DNA from: Tamilnaduibacter salinus
GTDB taxonomy: Bacteria > Pseudomonadota > Gammaproteobacteria > Pseudomonadales > Oleiphilaceae
Assembly (NCBI RefSeq): GCF_003096655.1
Contig: NZ_QEKQ01000002.1
Coordinates: forward strand, 248,001-312,000
Direction: 5' to 3'
Length of the DNA: 64,000 nucleotides
In this document: positions 23,544-33,749 of the stretch, piece by piece
Layout of the letters: every line of letters starts with the position of its first letter
How positions within the stretch are numbered: the first letter of the stretch is position 1
The notes under the pieces: generated by a model
Told to the model about the DNA's origin: nothing
Databases searched by the model: none
The model's input: the letters and a program-made list of their open reading frames with translations, nothing else
Program-made: the position numbers and the translations under genes

Positions 23544-24346
23544 GAGCGGGGCTCTCCTGGTCGGTTAAACGGTCGGACGTTGGCGCTGCGGCGGATGATC
23601 GGTCGGGGCACGCGGGCGGAAACCGGTCCGGCGGCTGGCAACGGTAACACTTTGGCGGGCCGCCAGTAACGCCGGCGATCCGTTGGCGCCAGAACCCGTT
23701 TCTGGGCCAGCAGGCAATAATAGGCGCCCCCGGGCATGACCCGCTGAGCCGGCTCGCGGCCTTCCAGTATACGGAGCCGGTCCAGCGTCTGTTCGTTCTT
23801 CAGCGGCGGACGGAAGAACCCCGTTTCCGCGTGCTCGACTTCCGATTCCAGCAGGTTCAGCCAGTCCTCCAGACGAAACCGCGTCATGAACCGGCCGCAC
23901 CAGGGTGCCTTCTGGTCGCGGGAGACCAGCTTACACAACCCCCAGTAGCTCAGCGCATTGAAGCCGACCATCACCAGATACCCACAACTCCGCAGAACTC
24001 TGGACGCTTCCCGGACGACCTGGTGGGGCCAGCCGGAGAAATCCTGAGCGTGATGCACAACGACCAGGTCCATGGATTCGCTCGGGAACGGCAGCTCTTC
24101 ACTTCGGCATACCACCACGTTATCGGACAGGCCGGAGGTCCAGATTGGGGTGGTCCGCATACGCTGGGTAAAATCGCTGTTGGCTGCAAGCGGCAAGTCG
24201 TGGCTGACGCCAACCACCAGTTGGCGGGCACCCGTGAGCGACTGGGTCAGATTGGCGACCCGGTCCTGCTGATCGCGAAACACCGCCCGCCCCAGAGGGC
24301 TCTGGAACCAGGATTCGAAGGCCTGCTGTCGCTGCAACTGTTTCAA
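23540..24346 (-). CDS. SAM-dependent methyltransferase (YafS-like)
   Basis: The 268-aa product is a class I methyltransferase; motif I region reads [12 protein letters not shown], and [20 protein letters not shown] followed by [19 protein letters not shown] covers the usual motif II-III. The first glycine-rich motif is weak ([10 protein letters not shown] rather than D-x-G-x-G-x-G), as in the YafS group that lies beside gloB and rnhA in E. coli. The substrate is unknown. I prefer TTG at 24346, with GGGAGG just before it; a GTG at 24358 is possible. It overlaps rnhA and is divergent from gloB by about 90 bases. Confidence 0.8.
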   Translation of the reverse strand: MKQLQRQQAFESWFQSPLGRAVFRDQQDRVANLTQSLTGARQLVVGVSHDLPLAANSDFTQRMRTTPIWTSGLSDNVVVCRSEELPFPSESMDLVVVHHAQDFSGWPHQVVREASRVLRSCGYLVMVGFNALSYWGLCKLVSRDQKAPWCGRFMTRFRLEDWLNLLESEVEHAETGFFRPPLKNEQTLDRLRILEGREPAQRVMPGGAYYCLLAQKRVLAPTDRRRYWRPAKVLPLPAAGPVSARVPRPIIRRSANVRPFNRPGEPRS

Positions 24347-24437
24347 GGTGCCTCCCACTGATTCCGGGCGGTGTCGCCGATGCGGTCTGTTGCTCTATGA
24401 TAGCAGGCACTCACTCAACGGTTACAGGGAGTCCGTC

Positions 24438-25214
24438 ATGCTGACGATTCATCCGGTGCCCGCGTTTTCCGACAACTACATCTGGTGTCTGGCCAATCAC
24501 GATCGCAAGACCGCGCTGATTGTGGACCCCGGCCAGGCCGCGCCTGTTGAGGCATTTCTGGAAAGCAATGGCCTGACTCCAACGGCCATCCTGGTGACGC
24601 ATCACCACCCCGATCATGTGGGAGGTGTGAATCAGCTCGCCGAGCGTTACGGTGTAGACACCATCTACGGACCGGACGGCTCGCCATTTGACGGCATCCT
24701 GCAGCCGGTCGGTGACGACGATAACGTAACCTGGGAATCCCTCTCCTTCCGCGTCATCCGTGTCCCCGGGCACACGCTGGACCACATCGCGTTCTTCTGC
24801 GACCAGGCCGCCGTCGACAATGCACCGGTTCTCTTCTGCGGTGACACCCTGTTCGCCTGCGGATGCGGTCGTCTGTTCGAAGGCAAACCGGCACAAATGC
24901 ACCAGTCGCTGTCCCGCCTTCGCGCGCTTCCGGACGCAACACGGGTTTACGCCGCTCACGAGTACACGTTGGCCAACCTGCGCTTTTCCCGGCATCTGCT
25001 CCCCGAAGACGACGACCTGGCCGCGTTCGAAACCCAGTGCAAGCGTCTTCGTGAAAGCGACCAACCAACGCTTCCCACACCGTTGTCCCAGGAAAAGGCA
25101 CTCAACCCGTTTCTGCGGTGGGACGACCCGGCCGTGATCGCGGCCGTGTCCGGTGATGGACTGCAAGCGGACGAGGTGTTTGCCCGGGTCCGCCAGGCCA
25201 AGGATCGGTTTTAG
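24438..25214 (+). CDS. gloB: Hydroxyacylglutathione hydrolase (glyoxalase II)
   Basis: The 258-aa product hydrolyses S-lactoylglutathione to lactate and glutathione. The binuclear metal motif THHHPDH is at residues 54-60; [10 protein letters not shown] and the later [15 protein letters not shown] and [13 protein letters not shown] carry the other ligands. The C-terminal substrate domain ends with [14 protein letters not shown]. Frames that begin earlier, at 24348, lack the conserved [16 protein letters not shown] start. The order gloB / methyltransferase / rnhA / dnaQ is a widespread gammaproteobacterial cluster. Confidence 0.96.
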   Translation: MLTIHPVPAFSDNYIWCLANHDRKTALIVDPGQAAPVEAFLESNGLTPTAILVTHHHPDHVGGVNQLAERYGVDTIYGPDGSPFDGILQPVGDDDNVTWESLSFRVIRVPGHTLDHIAFFCDQAAVDNAPVLFCGDTLFACGCGRLFEGKPAQMHQSLSRLRALPDATRVYAAHEYTLANLRFSRHLLPEDDDLAAFETQCKRLRESDQPTLPTPLSQEKALNPFLRWDDPAVIAAVSGDGLQADEVFARVRQAKDRF

Positions 25215-25384
25215 CGCCCATCTGGTTGCATTTCCTAACCACGTCGTAACCTGATACCAACGGTTCTCTGTTGACCGCTTCAGGGCGGCTCCATAGAATC
25301 CGGAACGATTGGCTGCCGCGTCGTTGACGTGGTGGCCAGGCCGATCCGCGATCGGTCTGTGCCCACTTTTGACCGGAATCAATT

Positions 25385-27112
25385 ATGCCGTTGGCCCGTT
25401 TCACGTTTGCCTTTGCCATCATCACCTTCCTGACTGCCTGTCAGCATTTTCAATCCGCTGATACGCCATCGGAGGAGGAGCTGATGACGTCGGAGTCCGT
25501 CACGGTGGCAACCGGTGACGAGGCTCTGAAGGCGTCCGTCTCGGAACCGACCGACGTCAAGACGCAGACGCCCCAGCGGGCGATGGATGACGCGATTGAT
25601 ACGGCCCTCAAAGACCGGGTCTCGAAAGCCCGTGACCGGCTGGACGAGCCGAAGCCGGCCGGCACCCGTGAGGCTGAGAAGCCCCGGCCGGATCTCTGGG
25701 ATCGCCTTCGATCCCTTTTTGCCCTCAATCTCGACCAGTCCAACCGCCGCATTGAACAACAGCTCAACTGGTATGCGAACCACCCCCGTTATATCGAACG
25801 AGTGGCGAATCGGGCACAGCGCTACTTCTATCATGTCGTGAATGAGGTGGAAAAACGCGGGCTGCCCGGCGAATACGCACTGCTCCCGGTTGTGGAGAGC
25901 GCTTATGACCCGTTTGCCTACTCCCATGGCCGGGCAGCCGGGCTCTGGCAGTTCATTCCCTCCACGGGCCGGGCATACGGGCTGGATCAGAGCTGGTGGC
26001 ATGACGGTCGTCGTGATGTCATCGCCTCGACAGACGCCGCTCTGCGCTATCTCGATGCGCTGAGTCAGCGGTTTGACGGCAACCACCTGCTGGGGCTCGC
26101 ATCGTACAACAGTGGTGCCGGTACGGTGCTGCGGGAGCAGCGCCAGAACCGCCGCCAAGGCAAGCCGACGGACTACTGGTCGCTGCAGTTGCCAAAGGAA
26201 ACAAGGGCCTATGTTCCGAAGCTCATCGCGATTTCAAAGCTGATCCGGGATCCGGAAAAATACGGCATCGAACTCCCTCCCATGCCGGACAAACCCTATT
26301 TCGAGGTGATTAACACCGGGGGCCAGATGGATCTCGCGCGGGCGTCTGAAATGAGCGGTGTCGACATCGAGGAGATCTATCTCCTCAACCCCTCCTACAA
26401 TCGCTGGGCCACCCAACCGGATGGCCCACACCGCCTTCTTATTCCGGTTGCCGAGGCTGACACATTCAGGAAGGCACTGTCGGAGATGCCCCCCTCCGAA
26501 CGGGTGTCATGGCGCCATTACAAAGTCCGCTCCGGTGACACGCTGATTCGCATCGCGGACCGGTACAACACCACCCCGGACGTGATCCGCCGGGTCAACG
26601 AAATGCGTTCGAACCTGATTCGCGTGGGACAGCGTCTGCTGATTCCCACCGCGTCGAAGGGGACTGACCAGTATGCAATGAGCGCCAGCCAACGCCTCGC
26701 AAGACAACAGGCGTCGACCGATCGGCGCGAGGACGGCACCCGTATTGAGCACATCGTGCAAACCGGCGACACCTTCTGGGATATTGCCCGGGACAATGGT
26801 GTCAGCGTACGGGAACTGGCGAAGTGGAACGGCATGGCCCCGGGCGACCCGCTGGTCCCCGGTCAACGACTCGTTATCTGGTCGGAACGTGACAGCTCGA
26901 CGCTGGTCGCCGCCCGCCAGGCCTCTTCCGACCGTGACATGGTGCGCCGCGTCGGCTATGAAGTCCGCAAAGGCGATTCACTGGCCCGCATCGCCAGCCG
27001 GTTTAATGTGAATGTGAGGGACATCGCGGACTGGAACAGTCTGGACATCGACCGGTATCTCCAGCCCGGCCAGAGTCTGGTACTGTACGTGGATATCCGG
27101 CGCAGTCCCTGA
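25385..27112 (+). CDS. mltD: Membrane-bound lytic murein transglycosylase D with three LysM domains
   Basis: The 575-aa product is a lipoprotein: the signal ends in the lipobox LTAC (Cys19). A proline/charged linker precedes the SLT catalytic domain (about 115-290) with the catalytic Glu in LPVVESAYDPF (about 171) and GRAAGLWQFIPSTGRAYGL. Three LysM peptidoglycan-binding repeats follow at about 377-420, 455-500 and 523-570 (YKVRSGDTLIRIADRYN, IVQTGDTFWDIARDNG, YEVRKGDSLARIASRFN). It cleaves glycan strands with 1,6-anhydro ring formation in the outer-membrane-facing periplasm. Family members usually carry two to four LysM domains. It follows gloB by 170 bases on the same strand. Confidence 0.95.
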   Translation: MPLARFTFAFAIITFLTACQHFQSADTPSEEELMTSESVTVATGDEALKASVSEPTDVKTQTPQRAMDDAIDTALKDRVSKARDRLDEPKPAGTREAEKPRPDLWDRLRSLFALNLDQSNRRIEQQLNWYANHPRYIERVANRAQRYFYHVVNEVEKRGLPGEYALLPVVESAYDPFAYSHGRAAGLWQFIPSTGRAYGLDQSWWHDGRRDVIASTDAALRYLDALSQRFDGNHLLGLASYNSGAGTVLREQRQNRRQGKPTDYWSLQLPKETRAYVPKLIAISKLIRDPEKYGIELPPMPDKPYFEVINTGGQMDLARASEMSGVDIEEIYLLNPSYNRWATQPDGPHRLLIPVAEADTFRKALSEMPPSERVSWRHYKVRSGDTLIRIADRYNTTPDVIRRVNEMRSNLIRVGQRLLIPTASKGTDQYAMSASQRLARQQASTDRREDGTRIEHIVQTGDTFWDIARDNGVSVRELAKWNGMAPGDPLVPGQRLVIWSERDSSTLVAARQASSDRDMVRRVGYEVRKGDSLARIASRFNVNVRDIADWNSLDIDRYLQPGQSLVLYVDIRRSP

Positions 27113-27186
27113 ATGGGCGAACCTTACTGCCCGCGAATAAGAAGCCTCCCGCCGGGGGCAATAACAACCAGAAGTGAGTCGAATCC

Positions 27187-28992
27187 ATGAGGCACCCATA
27201 CAATGCCCTGAGCGGGCTTGTTCTGTCCGTCCTGTCGACCCTGGCCGTTCACGCTGCCGAGCCAGTGGAACCGGTCCACGCCCTGGCGATGCACGGGGAA
27301 CCCAAATACGGTCCGGGCTTTGAGCACTTCGGCTACGTCAACCCGGAGGCACCGAAAGGCGGTACGCTCCGTCGGAGTGTCGTGGCCAATGGCTTCGATT
27401 CGTTTCATCCCTATGCCCTCAAGGGCGTGGCCGCCGCTGGCATCCAGCAATACGCCTACGATTCCCTCCTGGTCTCATCGGATGATGAGCCCTTCACGAT
27501 GTACGGACTGATCGCGGAGTCCGTCGAGACGCCGGAGGATCGCAGCTACGTGATCTTTAACCTCCGCCCCGAGGCGCGCTTTTCCGATGGCGAGCCCATT
27601 ACCGCCGAGGACGTGGTGTTCAGCTATCAGACGCTGGTCACCGACGGACACCCCTTCTACCGGAACTACTATGCCAACGTCGGTCAGGCAACGGCCCTCG
27701 GCAAACACCGTGTCCGATTCGACTTTGGCGAGGATACCAACCGCGAGCTGCCTCTGATTCTCGGTCAAATGCCCATCTTCCCCAAACACTTCTGGCAGGA
27801 GCATGACTTCACGGGCCCCGGCCTGACGGTGCCTGTAACCAGTGGCCCGTACACCATTGACGAGTTCGAGGCGGGTCGCTCCGTCGTGTTTCAGCGGCAG
27901 GAGGATTACTGGGCCGAGGATCTGCCGGTCAACGTCGGCCGACACAACTTCGATCACATCCGGTTCGACTACTACACCGACAGCACAGTCGCGCTGGAAG
28001 CGTTCAAATCCGGCAACTTCGACCTGCGCATCGAGAATTCCGCAAAGAACTGGGCCACCGGCTACCAGAGTGACGCCCTGGAGAATGGCCGAATCATCAA
28101 GGAAACCCTCGAGCATCAGCGCCCTGCGGGCATGCAGGCGTTTGTCATGAATACGCGCCGGGCGCCGTTCGATAACAAACACGTTCGCAAGGCACTGGCC
28201 TATGGGTTCGATTTCGCCTGGACCAACAAGAATCTGTTCTACGGCCAGTACAAGCGCACCGACAGCTATTTCGAGAACAGCGAACTCGCCTCTTCCGGCC
28301 TCCCGAGTGATGCTGAACTCAAGCTTCTCGAACCCCATCGGGATGCGCTTCCAGATGCCGTGTTCAACAAGGCGTATCAACCGCCCTCGACTCAGGGCGA
28401 CAACACCCTTCGGGACAACCTTCGTCAGGCATTGAAACTGCTCAATGACGCCGGCTATGCGATCGAGGACGGGACCATGACGCATCAGCAGACCGGTGAG
28501 CCGTTGGCTTTCCAGATCCTGTTGCGGCAGAAGACGTTCGAACGGGTGGTCCTGCCCTTTGCCAGAAACCTGGAAAAACTGGGCATCCAGGTGGATGTAC
28601 GGCTGGTGGATACCAACCAGTACGTCCAGCGGGTTCGACAGTTCAACTACGACATGATCGTTCAGACGCTGCCCCAGTCCCGTTCACCGGGGAACGAGCA
28701 GCGGGACTACTGGCATTCCGTTAACGCCGACGTGTCCGGCTCCAAGAACTACATGGGTATTCAGGACCCGGTGGTCGACGACCTTGTATCGAAGATCATC
28801 CAGGCGCCGGACCGGGAGGCGCTCGTCACACGCACCCGTGCGCTGGATCGTGTGCTGCTCTGGGGGCACTACGTGATTCCGCAGTGGTTCCTGGATGTCG
28901 ACCGGGTGGCCTACTGGCAGAAGCTGTCTCGTCCGGACACGATCCCGGAGAGCGGCACGGACCTGAGCACCTGGTGGTCCGACGAATCGTGA
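27187..28992 (+). CDS. yejA: Periplasmic peptide-binding protein of a YejABEF/Npp transporter
   Basis: The 601-aa product is an SBP_bac_5 extracytoplasmic binding protein with a cleavable signal (cleavage likely after AVHAAE near residue 23). The N-terminal HALAMHGEPKYGPGFEHFGYV and PKGGTLRRSVVANGFDSF are characteristic of the YejA subgroup, as are the length near 600 and the C-terminal WYHSVNADV-like segment (here DYWHSVNADVSGSKN). YejABEF imports peptides and peptide-nucleotide antibiotics such as microcin C; Npp in Pseudomonas carries nucleoside-peptide antibiotics. The gene starts the operon and reads without a break into yejB, yejE and yejF. Pseudomonas has two such binding proteins here; this window has one. 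Confidence 0.9.
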   Translation: MRHPYNALSGLVLSVLSTLAVHAAEPVEPVHALAMHGEPKYGPGFEHFGYVNPEAPKGGTLRRSVVANGFDSFHPYALKGVAAAGIQQYAYDSLLVSSDDEPFTMYGLIAESVETPEDRSYVIFNLRPEARFSDGEPITAEDVVFSYQTLVTDGHPFYRNYYANVGQATALGKHRVRFDFGEDTNRELPLILGQMPIFPKHFWQEHDFTGPGLTVPVTSGPYTIDEFEAGRSVVFQRQEDYWAEDLPVNVGRHNFDHIRFDYYTDSTVALEAFKSGNFDLRIENSAKNWATGYQSDALENGRIIKETLEHQRPAGMQAFVMNTRRAPFDNKHVRKALAYGFDFAWTNKNLFYGQYKRTDSYFENSELASSGLPSDAELKLLEPHRDALPDAVFNKAYQPPSTQGDNTLRDNLRQALKLLNDAGYAIEDGTMTHQQTGEPLAFQILLRQKTFERVVLPFARNLEKLGIQVDVRLVDTNQYVQRVRQFNYDMIVQTLPQSRSPGNEQRDYWHSVNADVSGSKNYMGIQDPVVDDLVSKIIQAPDREALVTRTRALDRVLLWGHYVIPQWFLDVDRVAYWQKLSRPDTIPESGTDLSTWWSDES

Positions 28993-29039
28993 TGGTCCGA
29001 TCGCCCTCCCTGTCCATGACCCGCACCGGAGGTTGATGC

Positions 29040-30128
29040 ATGGGCGTCTACGTCCTCCGACGCCTGCTGCTGATGATTCCCACGCTGATGGGGATCATGC
29101 TCCTTAACTTTGTGATCGTTCAGGCGGCGCCCGGCGGTCCCATTGAGCAACTCGTTGCGGAAATGGAAGGCATTCATGGCGGTGCCCTCGATCGGGCAAC
29201 CGCGCAGGGGGGCGGAGAGGTGTCTGGCAGCGAGGGTTCATCCGGGGAATCCCGGGGCAGTCGCGGTATTCCTCCGGAACTGATCCAGGAGATGGAAAAG
29301 CTGTACGGCTTCGACAAGCCGCCCCACGAGCGTTTCCTGAAGATGCTTGGTGATTACGCCACGTTTGACTTCGGCGATAGCTTCTACCGTGACCGGTCCG
29401 TTGTCCAGCTCATCATCGACAAGCTTCCCGTGTCCATTTCACTGGGACTCTGGTCAACCCTGATCATCTACCTCATCTCGATTCCGCTCGGGATACGGAA
29501 AGCCGTTACCGATGGCTCCCGGTTTGACGTCTGGACCAGCTCGGTCATCATTGTCGGCTACGCCATCCCGGGTTTTCTCTTTGCCATCCTCCTGATTGTG
29601 CTGTTCGCCGGCGGCACCTATTTTGACTGGTTTCCTCTTCGTGGCCTCACATCGCAGGGCTTTGACAGCATGCCCTGGCACGAGCAGGTACTGGACTACC
29701 TCTGGCACCTGGTGCTCCCGGTCACGGCGAACGTGATTGCCGGGTTCGCCACCCTGACTCTGCTGACCAAGAACTCCTTCCTGGACGAGATTGGCAAGCA
29801 GTACGTCGCCACCGCCCGCGCCAAGGGCCTTTCCGAACGGCGCATTCTCTACGGCCATGTGTTCCGCAACGCCATGCTGATCGTCATCGCCAGTCTGCCC
29901 GGTCTGCTGATCCAGCTGTTTTTTACGGGGTCGTTACTGATCGAAGTGATTTTCTCGCTCGACGGTCTAGGCCTGCTCGGTTTCGAGGCCGCACTGAACC
30001 GTGACTACCCGGTGATCTTTGGCACGCTGTACATCTTCACGCTGATGGGGCTGATCCTGAAGCTGATCAGCGATCTGACTTACGTGGCTGTCGATCCACG
30101 CATCGATTTCGAGAGCCGGGAGGGCTGA
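29040..30128 (+). CDS. yejB: ABC transporter permease YejB
   Basis: The 362-aa product is an inner-membrane permease with six spans and an internal Ser/Gly-rich loop. The N-terminus [20 protein letters not shown] matches the DppB/OppB-type start, and the cytoplasmic coupling motif (EAA loop) reads [25 protein letters not shown] around residue 257-285. Between the first span and the conserved [18 protein letters not shown] there is a low-complexity stretch ([15 protein letters not shown]) that is longer than in dipeptide permeases but usual in YejB. GGAGG precedes the ATG. It is coupled to yejE by 1 base spacing. Confidence 0.92.
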   Translation: MGVYVLRRLLLMIPTLMGIMLLNFVIVQAAPGGPIEQLVAEMEGIHGGALDRATAQGGGEVSGSEGSSGESRGSRGIPPELIQEMEKLYGFDKPPHERFLKMLGDYATFDFGDSFYRDRSVVQLIIDKLPVSISLGLWSTLIIYLISIPLGIRKAVTDGSRFDVWTSSVIIVGYAIPGFLFAILLIVLFAGGTYFDWFPLRGLTSQGFDSMPWHEQVLDYLWHLVLPVTANVIAGFATLTLLTKNSFLDEIGKQYVATARAKGLSERRILYGHVFRNAMLIVIASLPGLLIQLFFTGSLLIEVIFSLDGLGLLGFEAALNRDYPVIFGTLYIFTLMGLILKLISDLTYVAVDPRIDFESREG

Positions 30129-30129
30129 C

Positions 30130-31158
30130 GTGGCCGGTATGACACTCTCCCCGATACAGCGCCGCCGCCTTCGGAATTTCCGCGCCAACCGACGGGGATT
30201 CTGGTCGTTATGGATTTTCCTCGTGCTCTTCGGGCTGTCGCTGTGCGCCGAGTTCATTGCCAATGATCGGCCGCTGGTCGTCTCCTATCAGGGTGAGTGG
30301 TATTTCCCGGTTGTAGAGACCGTGCCCGAAACCACCTTCGGCGGTTTTCTGCCCACAGAAGCGGATTACCGGGATGATTTCATTCGTGACGAAATCAATG
30401 GCAGTGGCTGGATCATCTGGCCGCCCATCCCGTTCCACTACGACACCATTAACTACAAACTCGACCACCCCTCCCCCGCACCACCTTCAGCGGTTAACTG
30501 GCTGGGTACGGACGACCAGGGCCGGGATGTCGTTGCCCGCCTGATCTACGGTTTCCGGATCTCGGTCGTATTTGCCCTGACCCTGACGTTCTTCAGCTGC
30601 CTGATCGGCGTTGTGGTGGGCGCGGTGCAGGGCTTTTACGGTGGCAAAATCGACCTGTTGGGCCAACGACTCGTGGAAATCTGGTCGGGACTGCCCGTGC
30701 TCTATCTGCTGATCATCCTCTCCAGCATCGTCCAGCCCAATTTCTGGTGGCTGCTGATCATCATGCTGTTGTTCAGCTGGATGCAACTGGTCGACGTGGT
30801 GCGGGCCGAGTTTCTGCGGGCCCGGAATTTCGAGTACGTTCGGGCGGCCCGCGCCCTGGGCGTCAGCAATCGCGCCATCATGTTTCGCCATATGCTGCCC
30901 AATGCCATGGTCGCGACGATCACGTTCCTGCCATTCATTCTCACGGGCGCGATCACCGCGCTGACCTCACTGGATTTTCTGGGCTTTGGCCTGCCCCCCG
31001 GGTCACCCTCCCTGGGGGAACTCATCGCCCAGGGCAAGGCCAATCTGCACGCGCCCTGGCTCGGCATCAGTGCCTTTGTAACGCTGGCGATCATGCTGAC
31101 GCTGCTCGTGTTCGTCGGCGAAGCCGTCCGCGATGCCTTTGACCCCAGGAAGAACTGA
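30130..31158 (+). CDS. yejE: ABC transporter permease YejE
   Basis: The 342-aa product is the second permease. It opens with a cytoplasmic basic segment (SPIQRRRLRNFRANRRGFWS), has one span, then a long periplasmic domain typical of YejE (VSYQGEWYFPVVETVPETTF and NWLGTDDQGRDVVARLIYGF), and five more spans. The EAA coupling loop is YVRAARALGVSNRAIMFRHMLPNAM. I use the GTG at 30130 because GGAGGG lies about 5 bases before it; the ATG at 30139 would be too far. It ends 1 base before the yejF start. Confidence 0.92.
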   Translation: MAGMTLSPIQRRRLRNFRANRRGFWSLWIFLVLFGLSLCAEFIANDRPLVVSYQGEWYFPVVETVPETTFGGFLPTEADYRDDFIRDEINGSGWIIWPPIPFHYDTINYKLDHPSPAPPSAVNWLGTDDQGRDVVARLIYGFRISVVFALTLTFFSCLIGVVVGAVQGFYGGKIDLLGQRLVEIWSGLPVLYLLIILSSIVQPNFWWLLIIMLLFSWMQLVDVVRAEFLRARNFEYVRAARALGVSNRAIMFRHMLPNAMVATITFLPFILTGAITALTSLDFLGFGLPPGSPSLGELIAQGKANLHAPWLGISAFVTLAIMLTLLVFVGEAVRDAFDPRKN

Positions 31159-31159
31159 T

Positions 31160-32755
31160 ATGACGGACCTGCTGGATGTACGCAATCTGTCCATCGCCTT
31201 CAACGGCCAGCCTGTTGTTGAGGATTTCTCGTTCCGGGTGCCCGCCGGAACCACGGTCGCCCTCGTTGGTGAAAGCGGCTCAGGAAAATCCGTAACCGCC
31301 CAGTCGGTGCTGCGGTTGCTCGACCGTCATCCCGTCAGCTACCCCTCGGGAAAGATTCTCTGGCACGGTGAAGATTTACTGAAAGCCTCAGAGCGCCGCA
31401 TCCGGCGCGTTCGGGGTCAGAAGATCAGCATGATCTTCCAGGAGCCGATGACATCCCTCAACCCACTGCATACGGTCGAAAAGCAGATCGGTGAAACGCT
31501 GGCCGTGCATCAGGGTATGCGCCCGGCAGCGGCACGGGAGCGAATCCTCGAGTTATTGAAGCTGGTCGGCATTCCACGCCCGGAGCAGCGGCTGAAAAGC
31601 TTCCCGCATCAGCTTTCCGGTGGGCAGAAGCAGCGGGTGATGATTGCCATGGCCCTGGCAAACGAGCCCGACATGCTGATCGCGGACGAGCCGACCACGG
31701 CCCTCGACGTGACCGTCCAGCATCAGGTTCTGGAATTATTGCGCTCCCTGCAACACCGTCTTGGTATGGCGATTCTGCTCATTACCCATGACCTGTCGAT
31801 CGTGCGGCACTATGCCGAGGAGGTCGTGGTCATGCAGTCCGGTCGCCGGGTTGAGGCCGGACCGGTCGCGCAGGTCTTCGATTCGCCCCGCAGCGACTAC
31901 ACGCGCATGTTGCTCGACGCCGACCCGAGTGGCACGCCACATCCCTGCCCCAGACCGACCCGCGCACTGTTGCAATGCGAGGAACTGAGCGTTCATTTTC
32001 CCATAACGCGCGGCTTTCTGGGCCGCCCCAAAACCTGGTTGACTGCGGTGGACCGGGTCGGGTTCACGCTGCATTCCGGTGAGACGCTGGGCATCGTCGG
32101 CGAGAGCGGCAGTGGCAAGACCACCCTGGGCATGGCCCTGTTGCAACTCGTCGATAGCGAGGGACGCGTGCATTTTGATGGGCGCGATGTGTCGCACGAC
32201 AACCAGAAACAGTTCCGGGCGCTGCGACGCCAGATCCAGATTGTTTTCCAGGACCCCTTTGGCAGTCTCAGCCCCCGCATGTCAGTTGCCCAGATTGTTG
32301 GTGAAGGGCTCGAGGTCCACGAACCGGATACGCCGGAGGCCCACGACGAGCGGATCGTTCAGGCGCTGAAAGACGTCGGACTGAATCCTGAGAGTCGTCA
32401 TCGCTACCCCCATGAATTCTCCGGCGGGCAACGCCAGCGGATCGCCATCGCCCGGGCGTTGGTACTGCAACCGGCACTGATCGTGCTGGATGAACCCACC
32501 TCCGCCCTGGATCGGACCGTGCAGAAACAGGTAATCGATCTGCTCAGAGGGCTGCAGAAACGCTATGGCCTGGCCTACCTGTTCATCAGCCATGACCTGG
32601 CGGTGGTTCGTGCGCTCAGCCATCGCGTGATGGTGATGAAATCCGGCGAGGTAGTGGAGTCCGGCCCGACCGAGCGAGTCCTGTCCGATCCGATTACCGA
32701 ATACACGCAGCGACTGCTGGAGGCCGCATTCTTTTATCAGGGACGCCCCGCCTGA
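31160..32755 (+). CDS. yejF: Duplicated ABC transporter ATPase YejF
   Basis: The 531-aa product has two complete ATPase cassettes in one chain. Cassette 1: Walker A GESGSGKS (about 37-44), signature [15 protein letters not shown], Walker [13 protein letters not shown]. Cassette 2: Walker [12 protein letters not shown] (about 313), signature [15 protein letters not shown], Walker [13 protein letters not shown]. Each is followed by the oligopeptide-type C-terminal segment. It powers the YejB-YejE channel. ATG at 31160 follows AGGA by 9 bases and the yejE stop by 1; an earlier frame at 31133 overlaps yejE and is not needed. Confidence 0.94.
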   Translation: MTDLLDVRNLSIAFNGQPVVEDFSFRVPAGTTVALVGESGSGKSVTAQSVLRLLDRHPVSYPSGKILWHGEDLLKASERRIRRVRGQKISMIFQEPMTSLNPLHTVEKQIGETLAVHQGMRPAAARERILELLKLVGIPRPEQRLKSFPHQLSGGQKQRVMIAMALANEPDMLIADEPTTALDVTVQHQVLELLRSLQHRLGMAILLITHDLSIVRHYAEEVVVMQSGRRVEAGPVAQVFDSPRSDYTRMLLDADPSGTPHPCPRPTRALLQCEELSVHFPITRGFLGRPKTWLTAVDRVGFTLHSGETLGIVGESGSGKTTLGMALLQLVDSEGRVHFDGRDVSHDNQKQFRALRRQIQIVFQDPFGSLSPRMSVAQIVGEGLEVHEPDTPEAHDERIVQALKDVGLNPESRHRYPHEFSGGQRQRIAIARALVLQPALIVLDEPTSALDRTVQKQVIDLLRGLQKRYGLAYLFISHDLAVVRALSHRVMVMKSGEVVESGPTERVLSDPITEYTQRLLEAAFFYQGRPA

Positions 32756-32842
32756 CGGCGGGAGCGCCTACGACGAAGATCGCCTTAACCTGGCCGTTCA
32801 AGTGCGAAAGAATGGCCATATTGGACAACGAGGAGCAATCCG

Positions 32843-33634
32843 ATGGGAATTCTGGACGGAAAAAAGGCCCTGATTGTCGGGGTCGCGAGCAAGCACTCCA
32901 TTGCCTACGGTATCGCCGATGCCTTTCACCAGCAGGGCGCGGAACTGGCATTCACCTACCAGAACGAGAAACTGCGGCCCCGGGTTGAGAAATTCGCCGA
33001 GGCTTGGGACAGCACCCTGACGTTTCCCTGCGATGTTGCCAGCGATGAGGACATTGAGCAGGTGTTTACCGACCTGAAAAAGCACTGGGACCAGGTTGAT
33101 ATCATTGTGCATTCGGTCGGGTTCGCGCCCGCGGAAGAGCTGGACGGCGATTACGTCGACGTCACCACGCGCAGTGGATTCCGTACCGCCCACGACATCA
33201 GTGCCTACAGCTTCGTCGCGCTGGCGAAGGCGGGCCGGCCTATGCTCTCCGACGGCGGCGCCATGTTGACGCTGACCTATCTCGGTGCGGAGCGTGTGCT
33301 CCAGAACTACAACGTCATGGGCCTCGCAAAAGCCTCCCTGGAAGCCAATGTCCGCTACATGGCAGCCAGTCTTGGAAAACAGGGGGTCCGGGTGAATGGC
33401 ATCTCAGCCGGTCCGATCAAGACGCTGGCCGCTTCGGGAATCAAAAGCTTCCGCAAGATGCTTGCCGAAAACGCACATCGCGCCCCGCTTGGCCGGAACA
33501 TCACCAAGGAAGAAGTTGGCAATTCCGCCGCGTTCCTGTCGTCCGACCTGGCCAGTGGTATTACCGGCGAGATCATGCACGTCGATGGCGGTTTCAACAT
33601 CACCGCAATGAGCCAGGAAGACCCCGAGGCGTAA
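32843..33634 (+). CDS. fabI: Enoyl-[acyl-carrier-protein] reductase (NADH) FabI
   Basis: The 263-aa product performs the last reduction of each fatty-acid elongation cycle. It is a short-chain dehydrogenase with the atypical NAD motif [12 protein letters not shown] (residues 12-23) and the catalytic Y-x6-K set, Tyr146, Tyr156 and Lys163, in [20 protein letters not shown]. Gly93, a site where mutations give triclosan resistance in E. coli, is conserved in SVGFAP (residue 93). GAGGAG precedes the ATG. It follows yejF by 87 bases on the same strand, the order also found in P. aeruginosa. Confidence 0.96.
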   Translation: MGILDGKKALIVGVASKHSIAYGIADAFHQQGAELAFTYQNEKLRPRVEKFAEAWDSTLTFPCDVASDEDIEQVFTDLKKHWDQVDIIVHSVGFAPAEELDGDYVDVTTRSGFRTAHDISAYSFVALAKAGRPMLSDGGAMLTLTYLGAERVLQNYNVMGLAKASLEANVRYMAASLGKQGVRVNGISAGPIKTLAASGIKSFRKMLAENAHRAPLGRNITKEEVGNSAAFLSSDLASGITGEIMHVDGGFNITAMSQEDPEA

Positions 33635-33642
33635 CCCCCCCC

Positions 33643-33671
33643 GGTGCTGGCTCCCCTGCCGGGCCAGCGCC
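33643..33671 (+). terminator. Hairpin after fabI
   Basis: GGTGCTGGC (33643-33651) and GCCAGCGCC (33663-33671) form a 9-bp stem with one G-T pair and an 11-base loop, 9 bases after the fabI stop. The following ATTTCTC is only weakly T-rich, so it may be a weak or factor-assisted terminator. Confidence 0.5.
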
Positions 33672-33749
33672 ATTTCTCGAACTGCATCACTGTTCCGGTT
33701 TGTAAAAACACGTAACGTCGGGCGGAAAACTCAAGAAGAGTCCGACCGT

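Noticed and set aside
27475-28485. Minus-strand 336-codon frame inside yejA
   Set aside because: Antisense shadow caused by high G+C third positions; no start signal and yejA is clearly coding.
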